DNA of 64,000 nt from Deinococcus metalli (GTDB lineage Bacteria; Deinococcota; Deinococci; Deinococcales; Deinococcaceae). The stretch lies in the NCBI RefSeq assembly GCF_014201805.1, contig NZ_JACHFK010000001.1, forward strand, positions 1-64,000, in the 5' to 3' direction. The notes beneath the pieces were generated by a model that saw only the letters and a program-made list of their open reading frames with translations, was not told the origin of the DNA and did not search any database. Below are positions 30,808-42,320 of this stretch, one piece after another. A program made the translations under genes and the position numbers. Positions within the stretch are counted from its first letter, which is position 1. The number at the start of each line of letters is the position of its first letter.

Positions 30808-31274
30808 AACGCTGCCGGGTCAGGCCCCCGTCAACGCGAACAGCCCCGCCGCTAGGGCCAGGGCTGACGTGTACCGGTACAGTGGTGGTTTCTCGGCGGG
30901 GCAGAGCGATAAAAGGAAAGTGTCGGCGCCTGGAACGAGCAGTTCGCTCACCCGATGCTGTACTGCAAGGCCTGACGGCACCTGTGCACCGCGAGGGAGA
31001 GGAGTGAAAACCGAGGCGTCCCACCGTGCGTCTAACCGAAAGCCATAGTGCGCAAAGCCCCCGGGCGGTGACAGCAACAACGCAGGTAGCAGGTACAAGG
31101 CCCCGCACCAACAGGACCTAGTATCAGGTCAATCCCAATGAGATGGCGACCACCTGCCGAGCGCAGCGCCGCTCCCCCTGCCCCTCTGCTGCGCAGCTCT
31201 TCGAGTCTGGGGGAGGGGGTTGAGGGGCGGGGAAGCCCGCCGCAGGCGCCTACCTTCCACCCCCCAACAGCAGA
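30808..31274. other. About 470 bases without a clear gene, lower in GC
   Basis: This stretch is less GC-rich than the rest. A minus-strand frame at 30820-31098 could encode 92 residues from a TTG start (MYLLPALLL..., ending in a hydrophobic segment), but its codon use is mixed and there is no ribosome site. A TTGACC at about 31128-31133 on the minus strand resembles a -35. The part from 31150 to 31270 is C-rich, with the start of a weak repeat (CCTCTG/GAGGGG). It may be a decayed gene or contain a small RNA. Confidence 0.4.
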
Positions 31275-32390
<1,116 letters not shown>

Positions 32391-32572
32391 GGTGGATGCC
32401 TCCTCAGGAACCGCCCGGCCGCTGGGCCTGCGGGTGAACAGCGGGGGGACGGTATACCGCTTACCCTACTCGCCCGCGCGGCGCGGGGCCGTGTCCGGGA
32501 ACGCGGTTCAAAACGCGGGGCCTTCGGGGTTTACAGGCCGCATCCTCACCATCTGGTCAGGCGCGGCGCGGC

Positions 32573-32578
32573 TACACT
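32573..32578 (+). promoter_or_regulatory. -10 box of the peroxiredoxin-parA operon (leaderless)
   Basis: TACACT, six bases before the ATG at 32585. No good -35 was seen. Confidence 0.55.
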
Positions 32579-32584
32579 TGCCGC

Positions 32585-33040
32585 ATGGATCTCGTCGGCC
32601 AGCTCGCTCCGGATTTCACCCTTCCCGCCTCCACCGGGCAGGCGGTCACCCTCAGTTCGTACCGGGGGCACCACCACGTGGTGCTGGTGTTCTACCCGCT
32701 GGACTTCAGCCCGGTGTGTTCCATGCAGCTCCCGGAGTACTCCGGCCGCCAGGACGACTTCGCGGACGCGGGCGCGGTCGTGCTGGGCGTGAACCGTGAC
32801 TCCGTGCACGCGCACAAGGCCTGGGCGGCCGAGTACGGCATCGAGGTGCCGCTGCTGGCCGACATGAAACTGGACGTGGCGCGGATGTACGGCGTCGCTA
32901 TCGACGACCGCGCCATCAGCGGCCGGGCGGTGTTCGTGATCGACCGCTCGGGCGTGGTGCGCTTCCAGCATGTCGAGGAAAAGACGGGCGACTACACCGT
33001 GCGCCCCGAGGCCGTGCTCGCCAAGCTCCGCGCCCTGTGA
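32585..33040 (+). CDS. Peroxiredoxin (AhpC/Bcp type)
   Basis: A 151-residue thioredoxin-fold peroxidase. The peroxidatic Cys is in VFYPLDFSPVCSMQLPEY (Cys near residue 45), where the usual TxxC Thr is Ser (SPVC). VVLGVNRDSVHAHKAWAAEYG and RAVFVIDRSGVVRF follow. No second Cys is present, so it is a one-Cys type like AhpE. It reduces hydroperoxides and would contribute to the oxidative-stress tolerance typical of the genus. The ParA-like gene overlaps its stop (GTGA). Confidence 0.9.
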   Translation: MDLVGQLAPDFTLPASTGQAVTLSSYRGHHHVVLVFYPLDFSPVCSMQLPEYSGRQDDFADAGAVVLGVNRDSVHAHKAWAAEYGIEVPLLADMKLDVARMYGVAIDDRAISGRAVFVIDRSGVVRFQHVEEKTGDYTVRPEAVLAKLRAL

Positions 33041-33981
33041 GCGACGTGCAGGTCCTGAGTTTCATCAACCTCAAGGGCGGCGTGGCCAAGACCACCACCG
33101 CCGTGCAGCTTGCCGACACGCTGGCGTTCATGAAGCAGAAGCGGGTGCTGGTGCTCGACCTGGACCCGCAGACGAACGCCACCCTGGCCCTGATCGGCGA
33201 GGAGCGCTGGGCGCAGGCGGACGCCGACCGGCAGACGCTCGCGCACCTGTTCCTGGACCAGGTGAACGGCACGGGGGACTTTGACGTATCGCGCGCGATC
33301 ATCAAGGGGGCCAGCAACCTGAACCGGGTGCCGGAGCGCGTCATCGAGCAGCTGCCCGAGGGCACCCGTTACGGCCGGGTGGACGTCCTGCCCAGCTCGA
33401 TCCGGTTGATCGACGTGCAGGACCGCATGCAGGACATCGCCGCGCGGTCGTTCTACGCCGTGAATCCCATGGATGTCGTGCGGAAGTTCGTCGCGCCCAG
33501 CTTCGCCGCATACGACTACGTGCTGATCGACTGTCCGCCCAACCTGGGCTTCATCACCCAGAACGGCCTGGAGGTCAGCGACCACTACGTGATCCCGACC
33601 ATTCCGGACCGCCTGAGCACCTACGGCATTCCGCAGATCGCCGGCCGCATCGGCGAGATCCGCCGCGCCCGGCACCTGAAGCTGCGCTGCCTGGGCGTGG
33701 TCGTCACCAAGTACCAGTCGAGCAGCACCCAGCACCGCCAGGGCCTGGAACGCCTGCCCGCCGAGCTGGAGCGCGCCTTCGCCGGCACCGGTGACGCCAC
33801 CCCGCCGATCTTCGGCACCGTTCTGCCGCAGACCAACGCCAGCGCCGAGGCCATGACCTTCGACCGTCAGGCCGGCACGTACCGCGACAAGTACGGCGGC
33901 ACGCAGGTCGGCGGTCAGGCCGCGTACCGCTATGGCCTGGACCTCGCGGACGAACTCGAAGACCGCCTGGTGCCCGCTTGA
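33037..33981 (+). CDS. ParA/MinD-family ATPase without a ParB partner
   Basis: A 314-residue deviant-Walker-A ATPase. The P-loop LKGGVAKTTTAVQLADTLA is near residue 13, the DLDPQTNATLAL switch near 41, and DYVLIDCPPNLGFITQNGL near 160. The C-terminal part is longer than in plasmid ParA. Family members position DNA or protein cargo. No ParB gene or parS-like site lies next to it. Instead it is translated with a peroxiredoxin gene by GTGA overlap, so it is an orphan whose cargo is unknown. Confidence 0.85.
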   Translation: MSDVQVLSFINLKGGVAKTTTAVQLADTLAFMKQKRVLVLDLDPQTNATLALIGEERWAQADADRQTLAHLFLDQVNGTGDFDVSRAIIKGASNLNRVPERVIEQLPEGTRYGRVDVLPSSIRLIDVQDRMQDIAARSFYAVNPMDVVRKFVAPSFAAYDYVLIDCPPNLGFITQNGLEVSDHYVIPTIPDRLSTYGIPQIAGRIGEIRRARHLKLRCLGVVVTKYQSSSTQHRQGLERLPAELERAFAGTGDATPPIFGTVLPQTNASAEAMTFDRQAGTYRDKYGGTQVGGQAAYRYGLDLADELEDRLVPA

Positions 33982-33984
33982 ACC

Positions 33985-34704
33985 CTACAGCGCTTCCGGA
34001 TCGACCAGCAGGGCCGTCTCGGCCTCGAAGGCCTCGGCGTAGCGCACCCGGCCCAGCGTGCCCCAGTACCCCTGGCGGGCCCGGCGCCGCTCCACGATCT
34101 CCGGCGTGACCGTCTCGGAGATGGCCGCGCCCGCGAACTGGCTCTCGTGCGCCAGGATCGCCGCGGCCCAGACCTCCTGCACGCCCTCGACATCCACCAG
34201 CAGCGTGGGCGTGATGTCCGCGTTGCCCTGGTACAGCAGCACGCGCGACACGCGGTGCGGCTCGCCGCCCACGTACGCCTTCTGGAGCTGCGCGAGATGC
34301 ACCGCCCGCTTGCTCAGGTGGTACGCCCCGAAATGGTCCGGGTGACGGTCCTTGAAGTGCGGCACGACCAGCACCGTCGGCCGCACCGCGCGCAGGGTCG
34401 CCGCCAGCCGGTGCGCGGCCTTGGCGGTGTCCATGATCTCGCCGTCCACCAGCCCCAGCTGCCCGCGCCAGCTCAGGCCCATGATCTGCGCCGCCCGCGC
34501 GCACTCCTGCACGCGCACCTCCGGCGTGCCCTGCGTGCCCTTCTCGCCGCGCGACAGTTCCAGGATGCCGACCTTCTTCCCGGCCTGCGCCAGCCGGATC
34601 AGGGTGCCGCCCGCGCCGATCTCCGCGTCGTCCGGATGGGGGGCCAGACACAACCAGTCCAGCGGCTGAACGTCACCGTATACCGTCTCGAAGGCCGAAT
34701 TCAT
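33985..34704 (-). CDS. bshB1: Bacillithiol biosynthesis deacetylase BshB1
   Basis: A 239-residue zinc-dependent LmbE/PIG-L family deacetylase that removes the acetyl group from GlcNAc-malate in bacillithiol synthesis. LCLAPHPDDAEIGAGGTLIRL near residue 19 gives the zinc ligands and catalytic Asp. SRGEKGTQGTPEVRVQECARAAQIMGL near 50 and PHFKDRHPDHFGAYHL near 104 give the remaining zinc His. Bacillithiol is the main low-molecular thiol in Deinococcus. The ATG at 34704 stands seven bases after TATCCT, which supports this start over an upstream one at 34761. Confidence 0.9.
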   Translation of the reverse strand: MNSAFETVYGDVQPLDWLCLAPHPDDAEIGAGGTLIRLAQAGKKVGILELSRGEKGTQGTPEVRVQECARAAQIMGLSWRGQLGLVDGEIMDTAKAAHRLAATLRAVRPTVLVVPHFKDRHPDHFGAYHLSKRAVHLAQLQKAYVGGEPHRVSRVLLYQGNADITPTLLVDVEGVQEVWAAAILAHESQFAGAAISETVTPEIVERRRARQGYWGTLGRVRYAEAFEAETALLVDPEAL

Positions 34705-34711
34705 GCGCCCC

Positions 34712-34717
34712 AGGATA
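34712..34717 (-). promoter_or_regulatory. -10 box of bshB1 (leaderless)
   Basis: TATCCT on the minus strand, seven bases before the ATG at 34704. It is divergent to the tRNA promoter, 25 bases away. Confidence 0.5.
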
Positions 34718-34741
34718 GGGCCTTGGCCCTCGGGTGGCCGC

Positions 34742-34770
34742 TTGACACCCCCCGCCGGCATTCCTATACT
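34742..34770 (+). promoter_or_regulatory. Promoter of tRNA-Thr
   Basis: TTGACA (34742-34747), 17-base spacer, TATACT (34765-34770): a near-consensus housekeeping promoter. The tRNA begins 23 bases after the -10 box. Confidence 0.9.
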
Positions 34771-34792
34771 CTCTGAGCTTCGGACGAAGTGG

Positions 34793-34867
34793 GCCAGTGT
34801 AGCTCAGTGGTAGAGCAGCTGATTCGTAATCAGCAGGTCGTCGGTTCAAGTCCGACCCCTGGCTCCA
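34793..34867 (+). tRNA. tRNA-Thr, anticodon CGU
   Basis: A 75-base tRNA with encoded CCA (34865-34867). The D stem is GCTC/GAGC, the anticodon stem GCTGA/TCAGC with loop TTCGTAA, and anticodon CGT at 34825-34827 reads ACG (Thr). The T stem is GTCGG/CCGAC with loop TTCAAGT. The acceptor stem GCCAGTG/CCCTGGC has one mismatch, U6 with C67. It is a single-gene unit with its own promoter and terminator. Confidence 0.95.
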
Positions 34868-34871
34868 GGAA

Positions 34872-34894
34872 AAACCCCGCCCAGTGCGGGGTTT
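34872..34894. terminator. Bidirectional terminator after tRNA-Thr
   Basis: Stem AAACCCCGC (34872-34880) with GCGGGGTTT (34886-34894), followed by ATT on the plus strand and, read on the minus strand, by further T residues (GGGGTTTTTCC). It also ends the minus gene stopping at 34901. Confidence 0.88.
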
Positions 34895-34900
34895 ATTCGT

Positions 34901-35563
34901 TCAGTCCACGCGGCCGGGCGGAAGCAGGATCGCCCGCGCCGGCGCTCCGTCCGCTCCGTGCAGCGGCAGCGGCAGACACACCAGGGTGTAGTGGCCCTCC
35001 GGGACCGCGCTGAGGTTCAGGCCCTCCAGGATGAACGTGCCGGTGTCGCGGCACGCGGCGTGCGCGTCCAGCGTCTTGCTCTCCAGTGGATCGACGCTGG
35101 GCGCGTCGGTGCCAATCAGGCGCACGCCGCGCCGGGCGGCCTCGCGGACCAGGGCGGGTGACAGGGCCACGAAGTCGCGCGGGAAGGCCGTCCAGTGCGC
35201 GGGCTGCCCGGTGTGCAGCAGCAGCCGGGGCGGCAGGGACGTGGGCAGGGCGTCCAGAACGGCGGCAGGGAGCAGGCCGCCCACCGCGCGCCCGCGCACG
35301 TCCAGCACCGCGCATCCGCCCACCCACGCGTCCAGGGGCACGTCCTCCAGGCGGGCGCCCGCGTCGTCGTAGTGCCACGGGGCGTCCACGTGCGTGCCGG
35401 TGTGCGTGCTGGTGCTCAGGACGCCGGTATTCACGCTGTCGCCGCCGGCGATCCGCAGGCCGGGCGTGACGGTGAAGTCGGCGTCACCCGGCCAGTTCGG
35501 GTGGTTCGGGGTCAGGGCGCGGCTGATGTCGAGGAGGACGGGCGGGGTCATGACGGACATCAT
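34901..35563 (-). CDS. Cyclase-family metal-dependent hydrolase (KynB-like arylformamidase)
   Basis: A 220-residue protein of the cyclase/KynB family. The signature STHTGTHVDAPWHYDDAG near residue 52 gives the zinc-binding His and Asp; PNHPNWPGD lies near residue 19, with IGTDAPSVDPLES near 144. True KynB hydrolyses N-formylkynurenine in tryptophan breakdown, but other substrates occur in the family and no kynurenine genes are adjacent. Starts at 35563, 35560 or 35551 are possible. The first overlaps the stop of a 14-codon mini-ORF as ATGA, and it is preferred for that reason. Confidence 0.82.
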   Translation of the reverse strand: MMSVMTPPVLLDISRALTPNHPNWPGDADFTVTPGLRIAGGDSVNTGVLSTSTHTGTHVDAPWHYDDAGARLEDVPLDAWVGGCAVLDVRGRAVGGLLPAAVLDALPTSLPPRLLLHTGQPAHWTAFPRDFVALSPALVREAARRGVRLIGTDAPSVDPLESKTLDAHAACRDTGTFILEGLNLSAVPEGHYTLVCLPLPLHGADGAPARAILLPPGRVD

Positions 35564-35604
35564 CGCGCCCGGCGGAGGGGCCGCGGGCGCTGCACCGGGT
35601 TCAT
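35560..35604 (-). CDS. Possible leaderless mini-ORF (14 codons) before the cyclase gene
   Basis: An ATG at 35604 opens MNPVQRPRPLRRAR and ends in TGA at 35560-35562, overlapping the cyclase ATG at 35563. A TATGCT -10 box lies nine bases upstream. The peptide is very Arg/Pro-rich. It is too short to test for coding bias. Confidence 0.28.
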   Translation of the reverse strand: MNPVQRPRPLRRAR

Positions 35605-35613
35605 ACGTGATCC

Positions 35614-35619
35614 AGCATA
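35614..35619 (-). promoter_or_regulatory. -10 box of the cyclase gene
   Basis: TATGCT on the minus strand, nine bases before the mini-ORF ATG and 50 bases before the cyclase start. It is only 36 bases from the divergent SARP gene. Confidence 0.42.
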
Positions 35620-35654
35620 TTGCGCACCCCCGAACCGTCACCCACAATACCTTC

Positions 35655-38048
35655 ATGAGGTTGCGGACGCTGGGTGGGCTGTCCGTGGAGGGGGTGACCT
35701 TCAGGCGGGAGAAGGTGCTCCTTCTGCTCGCCTATCTGTGCATCGAGGGCCCGCAGGCCCGCCGCCGCCTGGCCGAACTGTTCTGGCCGGACGCCGCGAA
35801 TCCCATGAACTCCCTGGCGCAGCACCTCGTGCACCTGCGCAGCCTGCCCGGCGCCCTGATCGAGGACGGCAACCGCGTGGCGTCGGGCGTGCCGTGCGAC
35901 GCGGGCGTGATGCGCGCGGCGATCCGCGAGGGCCGCCACGCCGACGCCGTCAGCGAGTACCGCGGCGCGTACCTGGACGCCCTGACCATTCCCCTCGGGC
36001 CGGACCTCGAGGAGTGGGTCTACGAAACGCGCGAGGCCCTGGCCCGCGAGGCGCGTGGCGCCCTGATCACCCTGGCCGGGCACGCCGCCGCGCACGGGCA
36101 CGCGGCGCAGGCGTCGGACCTCGCGGCGCGAGCCCTGCTGCTGGACGGCGCGCCGCCCGCCGACGAGCTGGAACTCCCGAGGCTGTGGCATCTGCTGTCG
36201 CTGACCGCTCATCCGCTGGCCGCGCAGGTGGAACGCGAGGCGCGCGACCTGGGCCTGACCCTGCACGCCGCGCCGACGCCGCCCACGACGCTCTTCGTGG
36301 GCCGTCACGCGCAGCTGGACGTGCTGTCGCACCTGCCGCCCGGTCAGGTCGCGTGGATCAGCGGGCACGCCGGCATGGGCAAGACTGCCCTGCTGGACGC
36401 CCTGACCCGCACGGGTGGCTGGACGGCGCTGCACGGCCGCGGCGGCGCGCCCTACAGCACCCTGGACCCCCTGTTCCGCAGTCCGCCGTCCTCGCCGGCC
36501 GCCGCGCTGCACGGGCTGCGCGACGCCCACCTGCGCCTCGGCGTGGACGACTGGGACAGCGTGGACGCCGCGTCGCAGGCCGTGATCGAGGCCGCCGCGC
36601 GCCACCGAACCGGCGCGGCCATCGTGATTGCGGCGCGGCTGCACCCGCCCTTCGAGGTGGACGTGCACCTCCAGCTGGACGTGCTCGGCCCGGACGACCT
36701 GCGCGACCACCCCGGCCTGTACGACCTGACCGAGGGCCACCCCACGCTGGTCGCCGCCGCGCTGCGCGGCCAGCCGCTCGACGTGCGGCAGGGCGCCCGC
36801 GTGCGCGCCCTGCCCGCCCAGGTGCGCGACACCTACCTGATGCTGGCGCTGCAGGACCCTCCGGACCTACGCGCCACCCGCAAGGCCAGCGGCCTGAGCG
36901 CCGACACCTTCGCCCTGACGCTCTCCCATCTCACGCAGGAGGGCCTGACCGCCGAGGGTGGGCACGTGTACGCCGCCGCCGCCGCCCGCGAACTGCTGGA
37001 GCAGGTGCCGGTGCACGCCAAGCTGCTGCACCTGAAACTCGCCCGGGCGCTGGGCGGCATGAGGGCGTGGCCGCACTACGTGGCCGCCCGCGACCTGTGG
37101 GAAGACGTGGACGAGGACGCCGCCGCGCGCGCCGCCGGTCTGCGCGCCGCGGAGGACCTGCGCCGCGGCTTTCCCGGCCGGGCCCTGGAGGTGCTGGCGG
37201 CCTTCGGTGACCGCGCCGACCTGGCGGTGCCGCACGTGTGGGCGCTGGTGGGCGTGGGCCGCTACGCCGAGGCGCTGCACCGCCTCGACGCGCTGGACGA
37301 CCGCGCGGCGGCCGCGCCGGCGGTGCAGGCGGCGCGCGCGACCGTCCTGGTCCGCCTGGGCCGCGACGCCGAGGCGCTGGACCTCGCCCAGCTCATCTCC
37401 GGCAGCGGTCCGGAGGCGGCGCAGGCCGCCAGCGTGCTGGCACACGCCGCCCGCAGCCGCGAGGACTGGCCGGGCGCCCGCCACCACAGCCAGATCGCGG
37501 CGGACCTGTGGCGGCTGCAGGGCGAGGAGCAGCAGTACGTGGCGGAACTGGGCCTGGTCGCGTGGGCGCGCTCGTACCTGGACGTCACGCCGGACGAGGC
37601 CTTCCAGGACGTGCTGCCAATGGCCGAGCGCTTCGAGAACGTCCGCGGGGCCATCGTGCTGAACTATGCCAAGCGGCTGGTCGAGGTGGGCGAACTGGGC
37701 CGCTCCGTGACCCTGATGGAACAGGCGGGCCGCGACCTGGAGCGCGCGGGCAACACGCTGGCGCACGCCCAGACGGTCATCAACCGGGGCGTGCTGCTGC
37801 ACCTGCAGGGCCACCTGCCCGAAGCCGCCGCGCTGTACCGCGAGGCGATCGAGCTGCTGCGCGGCACCGGCAGCGTGCGCACCATGGGTATGGCGCTGAG
37901 TAACCTCAGCGAGATCGAGGGCGACCTGAGCGCCTTCGAGGACGTGCTGGGGCTGCTGCTGCGCGCCGAGCAGACGGACCTCGTGATGCAGATCCGTCGC
38001 AGCGCCCGCCTCGTGCAGCGTGCCCAGGCGCCAGCGTCTCCGTCCTGA
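35655..38048 (+). CDS. SARP/BTAD-type transcriptional regulator with P-loop and TPR domains
   Basis: A 797-residue regulator. The N-terminal winged helix (MRLRTLGGLSVEGVTFRREKVLLLLAYLCIEG... RRRLAELFWPDA) and the bacterial transcriptional activator region (AVSEYRGAYLDALTIPLGPDLEEWV) span residues 1-200. A P-loop GHAGMGKTALLDAL is at about 236-249. Residues after 440 form helical TPR-like repeats, for example AQTVINRGVLLHLQGHLPEAAALYREAIELLRG. This resembles SARP or AfsR-like proteins. The start at 35655 is preferred; the frame extends upstream over the divergent cyclase gene. Targets and signal are unknown. Confidence 0.82.
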   Translation: MRLRTLGGLSVEGVTFRREKVLLLLAYLCIEGPQARRRLAELFWPDAANPMNSLAQHLVHLRSLPGALIEDGNRVASGVPCDAGVMRAAIREGRHADAVSEYRGAYLDALTIPLGPDLEEWVYETREALAREARGALITLAGHAAAHGHAAQASDLAARALLLDGAPPADELELPRLWHLLSLTAHPLAAQVEREARDLGLTLHAAPTPPTTLFVGRHAQLDVLSHLPPGQVAWISGHAGMGKTALLDALTRTGGWTALHGRGGAPYSTLDPLFRSPPSSPAAALHGLRDAHLRLGVDDWDSVDAASQAVIEAAARHRTGAAIVIAARLHPPFEVDVHLQLDVLGPDDLRDHPGLYDLTEGHPTLVAAALRGQPLDVRQGARVRALPAQVRDTYLMLALQDPPDLRATRKASGLSADTFALTLSHLTQEGLTAEGGHVYAAAAARELLEQVPVHAKLLHLKLARALGGMRAWPHYVAARDLWEDVDEDAAARAAGLRAAEDLRRGFPGRALEVLAAFGDRADLAVPHVWALVGVGRYAEALHRLDALDDRAAAAPAVQAARATVLVRLGRDAEALDLAQLISGSGPEAAQAASVLAHAARSREDWPGARHHSQIAADLWRLQGEEQQYVAELGLVAWARSYLDVTPDEAFQDVLPMAERFENVRGAIVLNYAKRLVEVGELGRSVTLMEQAGRDLERAGNTLAHAQTVINRGVLLHLQGHLPEAAALYREAIELLRGTGSVRTMGMALSNLSEIEGDLSAFEDVLGLLLRAEQTDLVMQIRRSARLVQRAQAPASPS

Positions 38049-38117
38049 CCGCCGCTTCCGGCCCGATCATGTCGTGATCATGGTCTGCCGGGCACGCTGC
38101 TCGCCGGAGGATCAACG

Positions 38118-39848
38118 ATGAGGACACTGCACGCCCTGTACCGGTTCGTCCTGCCCTGGCCGCTGCGCGTGACGCTGCTGGCCGCCGTCCTGCTGGGACT
38201 GCACGCGGGCACGGCCGCCGCCCAGCCCGCCCGCACGGCGACGGCCCCTGCTTCCTTCGCGGTGTTCCCGCCGGTCGCCTCGCCGGGCGAACGCATGTGG
38301 CTGATCGGCCGCGCCCTGGATGGTACGCGCGCCGTGTGGATCGGCGGGCACGCCGCCAAGCTCAGCCCGGACCGCCCCGCGGGCTGGTACGCCTTCGACG
38401 TGCCCCGGGACGTGCCGGGCGGCCCCCAGGGCGTGAGCGTGCAGGGCCCCGCCCAGCCCGCCGGCCCCGGCGTCGGTACGCCCACCGTGACCATCGTGCC
38501 CACGCCACGTGGAGCGGACGGGGCGGCCAACGTCGTCACCGCGTACCTGCGCGCCCAGGCCCGGCCCACCTTCGCCGAGACGTACCGGGCGCGGGTGCAG
38601 CAGCTGGCCGAGGTCTGCGCCCGCGCGTGCCCCGACGACCTCACTCAGACCGTGCGGGCGCTCGCCGGCCTGAACTTCAGCGCGCTGGAACCCCTGGCTG
38701 CCCCGGCCCCCCAGGGCACGCGCGGCCCCGCCACCGCCCGGCCCGCGCTGCGCTCCGGCCTGAGCGCGTTCGCCCTCGACCCCCAGGTGCTGACGGCCGC
38801 CCGCCTCGACCGCGTGCTGCGTGCACCGGCGGCGGGCGCGCCGACCCTCGCGGCCGGCGGGCTGTGCGCGCAGCTGGGGGGCGACATCGACCTCGGGACG
38901 CTGCCGCCGGGCCGGGTGATCGCCCTGCTCACCCTGCTGCTGCCCGGTGACCTGGGCGTCGACCCGATCCTGGGCGGCTACCCCACCGCCACCGGCGCAG
39001 TTCCCTTCCAGGGCACGCCCCCGGCCACCATGCTCCACGACGCCGGCGTGCTCGGCCCGTTCCACGGCGGCGGCCGCGGCGTGACCATCCACGTGCTGGA
39101 CACCGCCAGCGCCGGCGCCGACCCCTACAGCATGGCGGATGTCAACTACTACAACGAGATCTACGCCCTGCGCCCCGGCCACGGCGCGGCGGTCGGCGCG
39201 GTCGCGCAGGCGGTCGCCCCGGACGCCACGGTGGTGCTGCGCCAGGTCTGTGGTGCGGGCGCCTCCGGCTGCCGGACGCTCAACGTCGTCCGCGCGCTGT
39301 GCGAGGTGGTGCGCGACGCGCAGCGCGGCGGGAAGCACGTCGTGAACCTCAGCATGGGCGGCCCGTACCCGTCCGTGGGCCTGCGCCTCGCCCTGGACGA
39401 TCTACGTGCCGCCGGCGTGCCCACCGCCGCCTCGTTCGGCAACCGCGACGACTGCCACGGCCTCGCCGTGGGCGACCGCTGCAGCCACTACCCGGCCGAC
39501 TGGACGGTAGACTTCGCGCTGGCTGCCACCCCCGGCGCGCCCACCACGCTCCTCAGCGTGGCCGGGTGGGACATCGAGCACAAGGAATACGCCACGTACA
39601 ACCGCACCGCCGTGGTGCCCTGGGCGCTGACCGCCCTGCCCAGCGTGCAGGTGCCGGGCGAGTTCTGGGTGCAGCTCCCCGGCATGACTGCAGCGATGCC
39701 GTACTTCGGGACGTCCTTCGCCGCGCCGGTCGTGGCGGGCATCCTGGCGAACTGGATGGAGTGCCAGCCCGGCCTGCCGGCCTTGCCCCTGCTCACCACG
39801 CCCGGCCAGAGCCCGGTCCCGGGGGCCGTGCTGAACGCGTGCCCGTGA
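38118..39848 (+). CDS. Secreted S8 family serine peptidase (subtilase)
   Basis: A 576-residue protease with an N-terminal signal peptide (hydrophobic residues 17-35, cleavage near AAAQP). About 270 residues follow that match no domain I recognise. The catalytic domain has the triad Asp328 (TIHVLDTA), His355 (PGHGAAVGA) and Ser533 (GTSFAAPVVAG), plus HVVNLSMGGP for the oxyanion strand. Several Cys after residue 378 could form disulfides. CGGAGG lies nine bases upstream of the ATG. It is transcribed away from the SARP gene end, with 69 bases between. Confidence 0.88.
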   Translation: MRTLHALYRFVLPWPLRVTLLAAVLLGLHAGTAAAQPARTATAPASFAVFPPVASPGERMWLIGRALDGTRAVWIGGHAAKLSPDRPAGWYAFDVPRDVPGGPQGVSVQGPAQPAGPGVGTPTVTIVPTPRGADGAANVVTAYLRAQARPTFAETYRARVQQLAEVCARACPDDLTQTVRALAGLNFSALEPLAAPAPQGTRGPATARPALRSGLSAFALDPQVLTAARLDRVLRAPAAGAPTLAAGGLCAQLGGDIDLGTLPPGRVIALLTLLLPGDLGVDPILGGYPTATGAVPFQGTPPATMLHDAGVLGPFHGGGRGVTIHVLDTASAGADPYSMADVNYYNEIYALRPGHGAAVGAVAQAVAPDATVVLRQVCGAGASGCRTLNVVRALCEVVRDAQRGGKHVVNLSMGGPYPSVGLRLALDDLRAAGVPTAASFGNRDDCHGLAVGDRCSHYPADWTVDFALAATPGAPTTLLSVAGWDIEHKEYATYNRTAVVPWALTALPSVQVPGEFWVQLPGMTAAMPYFGTSFAAPVVAGILANWMECQPGLPALPLLTTPGQSPVPGAVLNACP

Positions 39849-39957
39849 CCGCCAGCCGGCCACCGTCTCTGCCCAGATGGATAGGCGTGCTGTGAGGAGC
39901 GGGATGACGGCGGCTGAATTGGCCGTGAGATAAACGCAGCACTGTTCCTGTGCGCCA

Positions 39958-39992
39958 GAGGGCCTGTTCACGTTCAACGTGAACAGGCCCTC
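39958..39992. terminator. Long perfect hairpin between the subtilase gene and gyrB
   Basis: A 17-bp perfect inverted repeat (39958-39974 with 39976-39992) separated by one base, so the tip opens into a small loop. No long T-run on either side. It is placed as a bidirectional terminator of two convergent genes. Confidence 0.75.
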
Positions 39993-40023
39993 GTGGACTG
40001 ACTGCTAGCCGTGGCTCGGCGCC

Positions 40024-42175
<2,152 letters not shown>

Positions 42176-42320
42176 ATAAATTACGCCCAGAACAGAATAT
42201 GGTGGCGCGGCTTCGGAGCGCATAAATCCCCGCTGGGACGCACTCTTCCCGAATCCTGTGTGTCCACCCGGAGCGCTCCGCCCGGTCTGCGGCGCCGTCA
42301 CCCCTCAGAATGGAGGGCGC

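Noticed and set aside
30820..31098. A minus-strand 92-codon frame from TTG with a hydrophobic C-terminus.
   Set aside because: No ribosome site or clear promoter spacing and mixed codon use. It is mentioned within the gap feature but not called as a gene.
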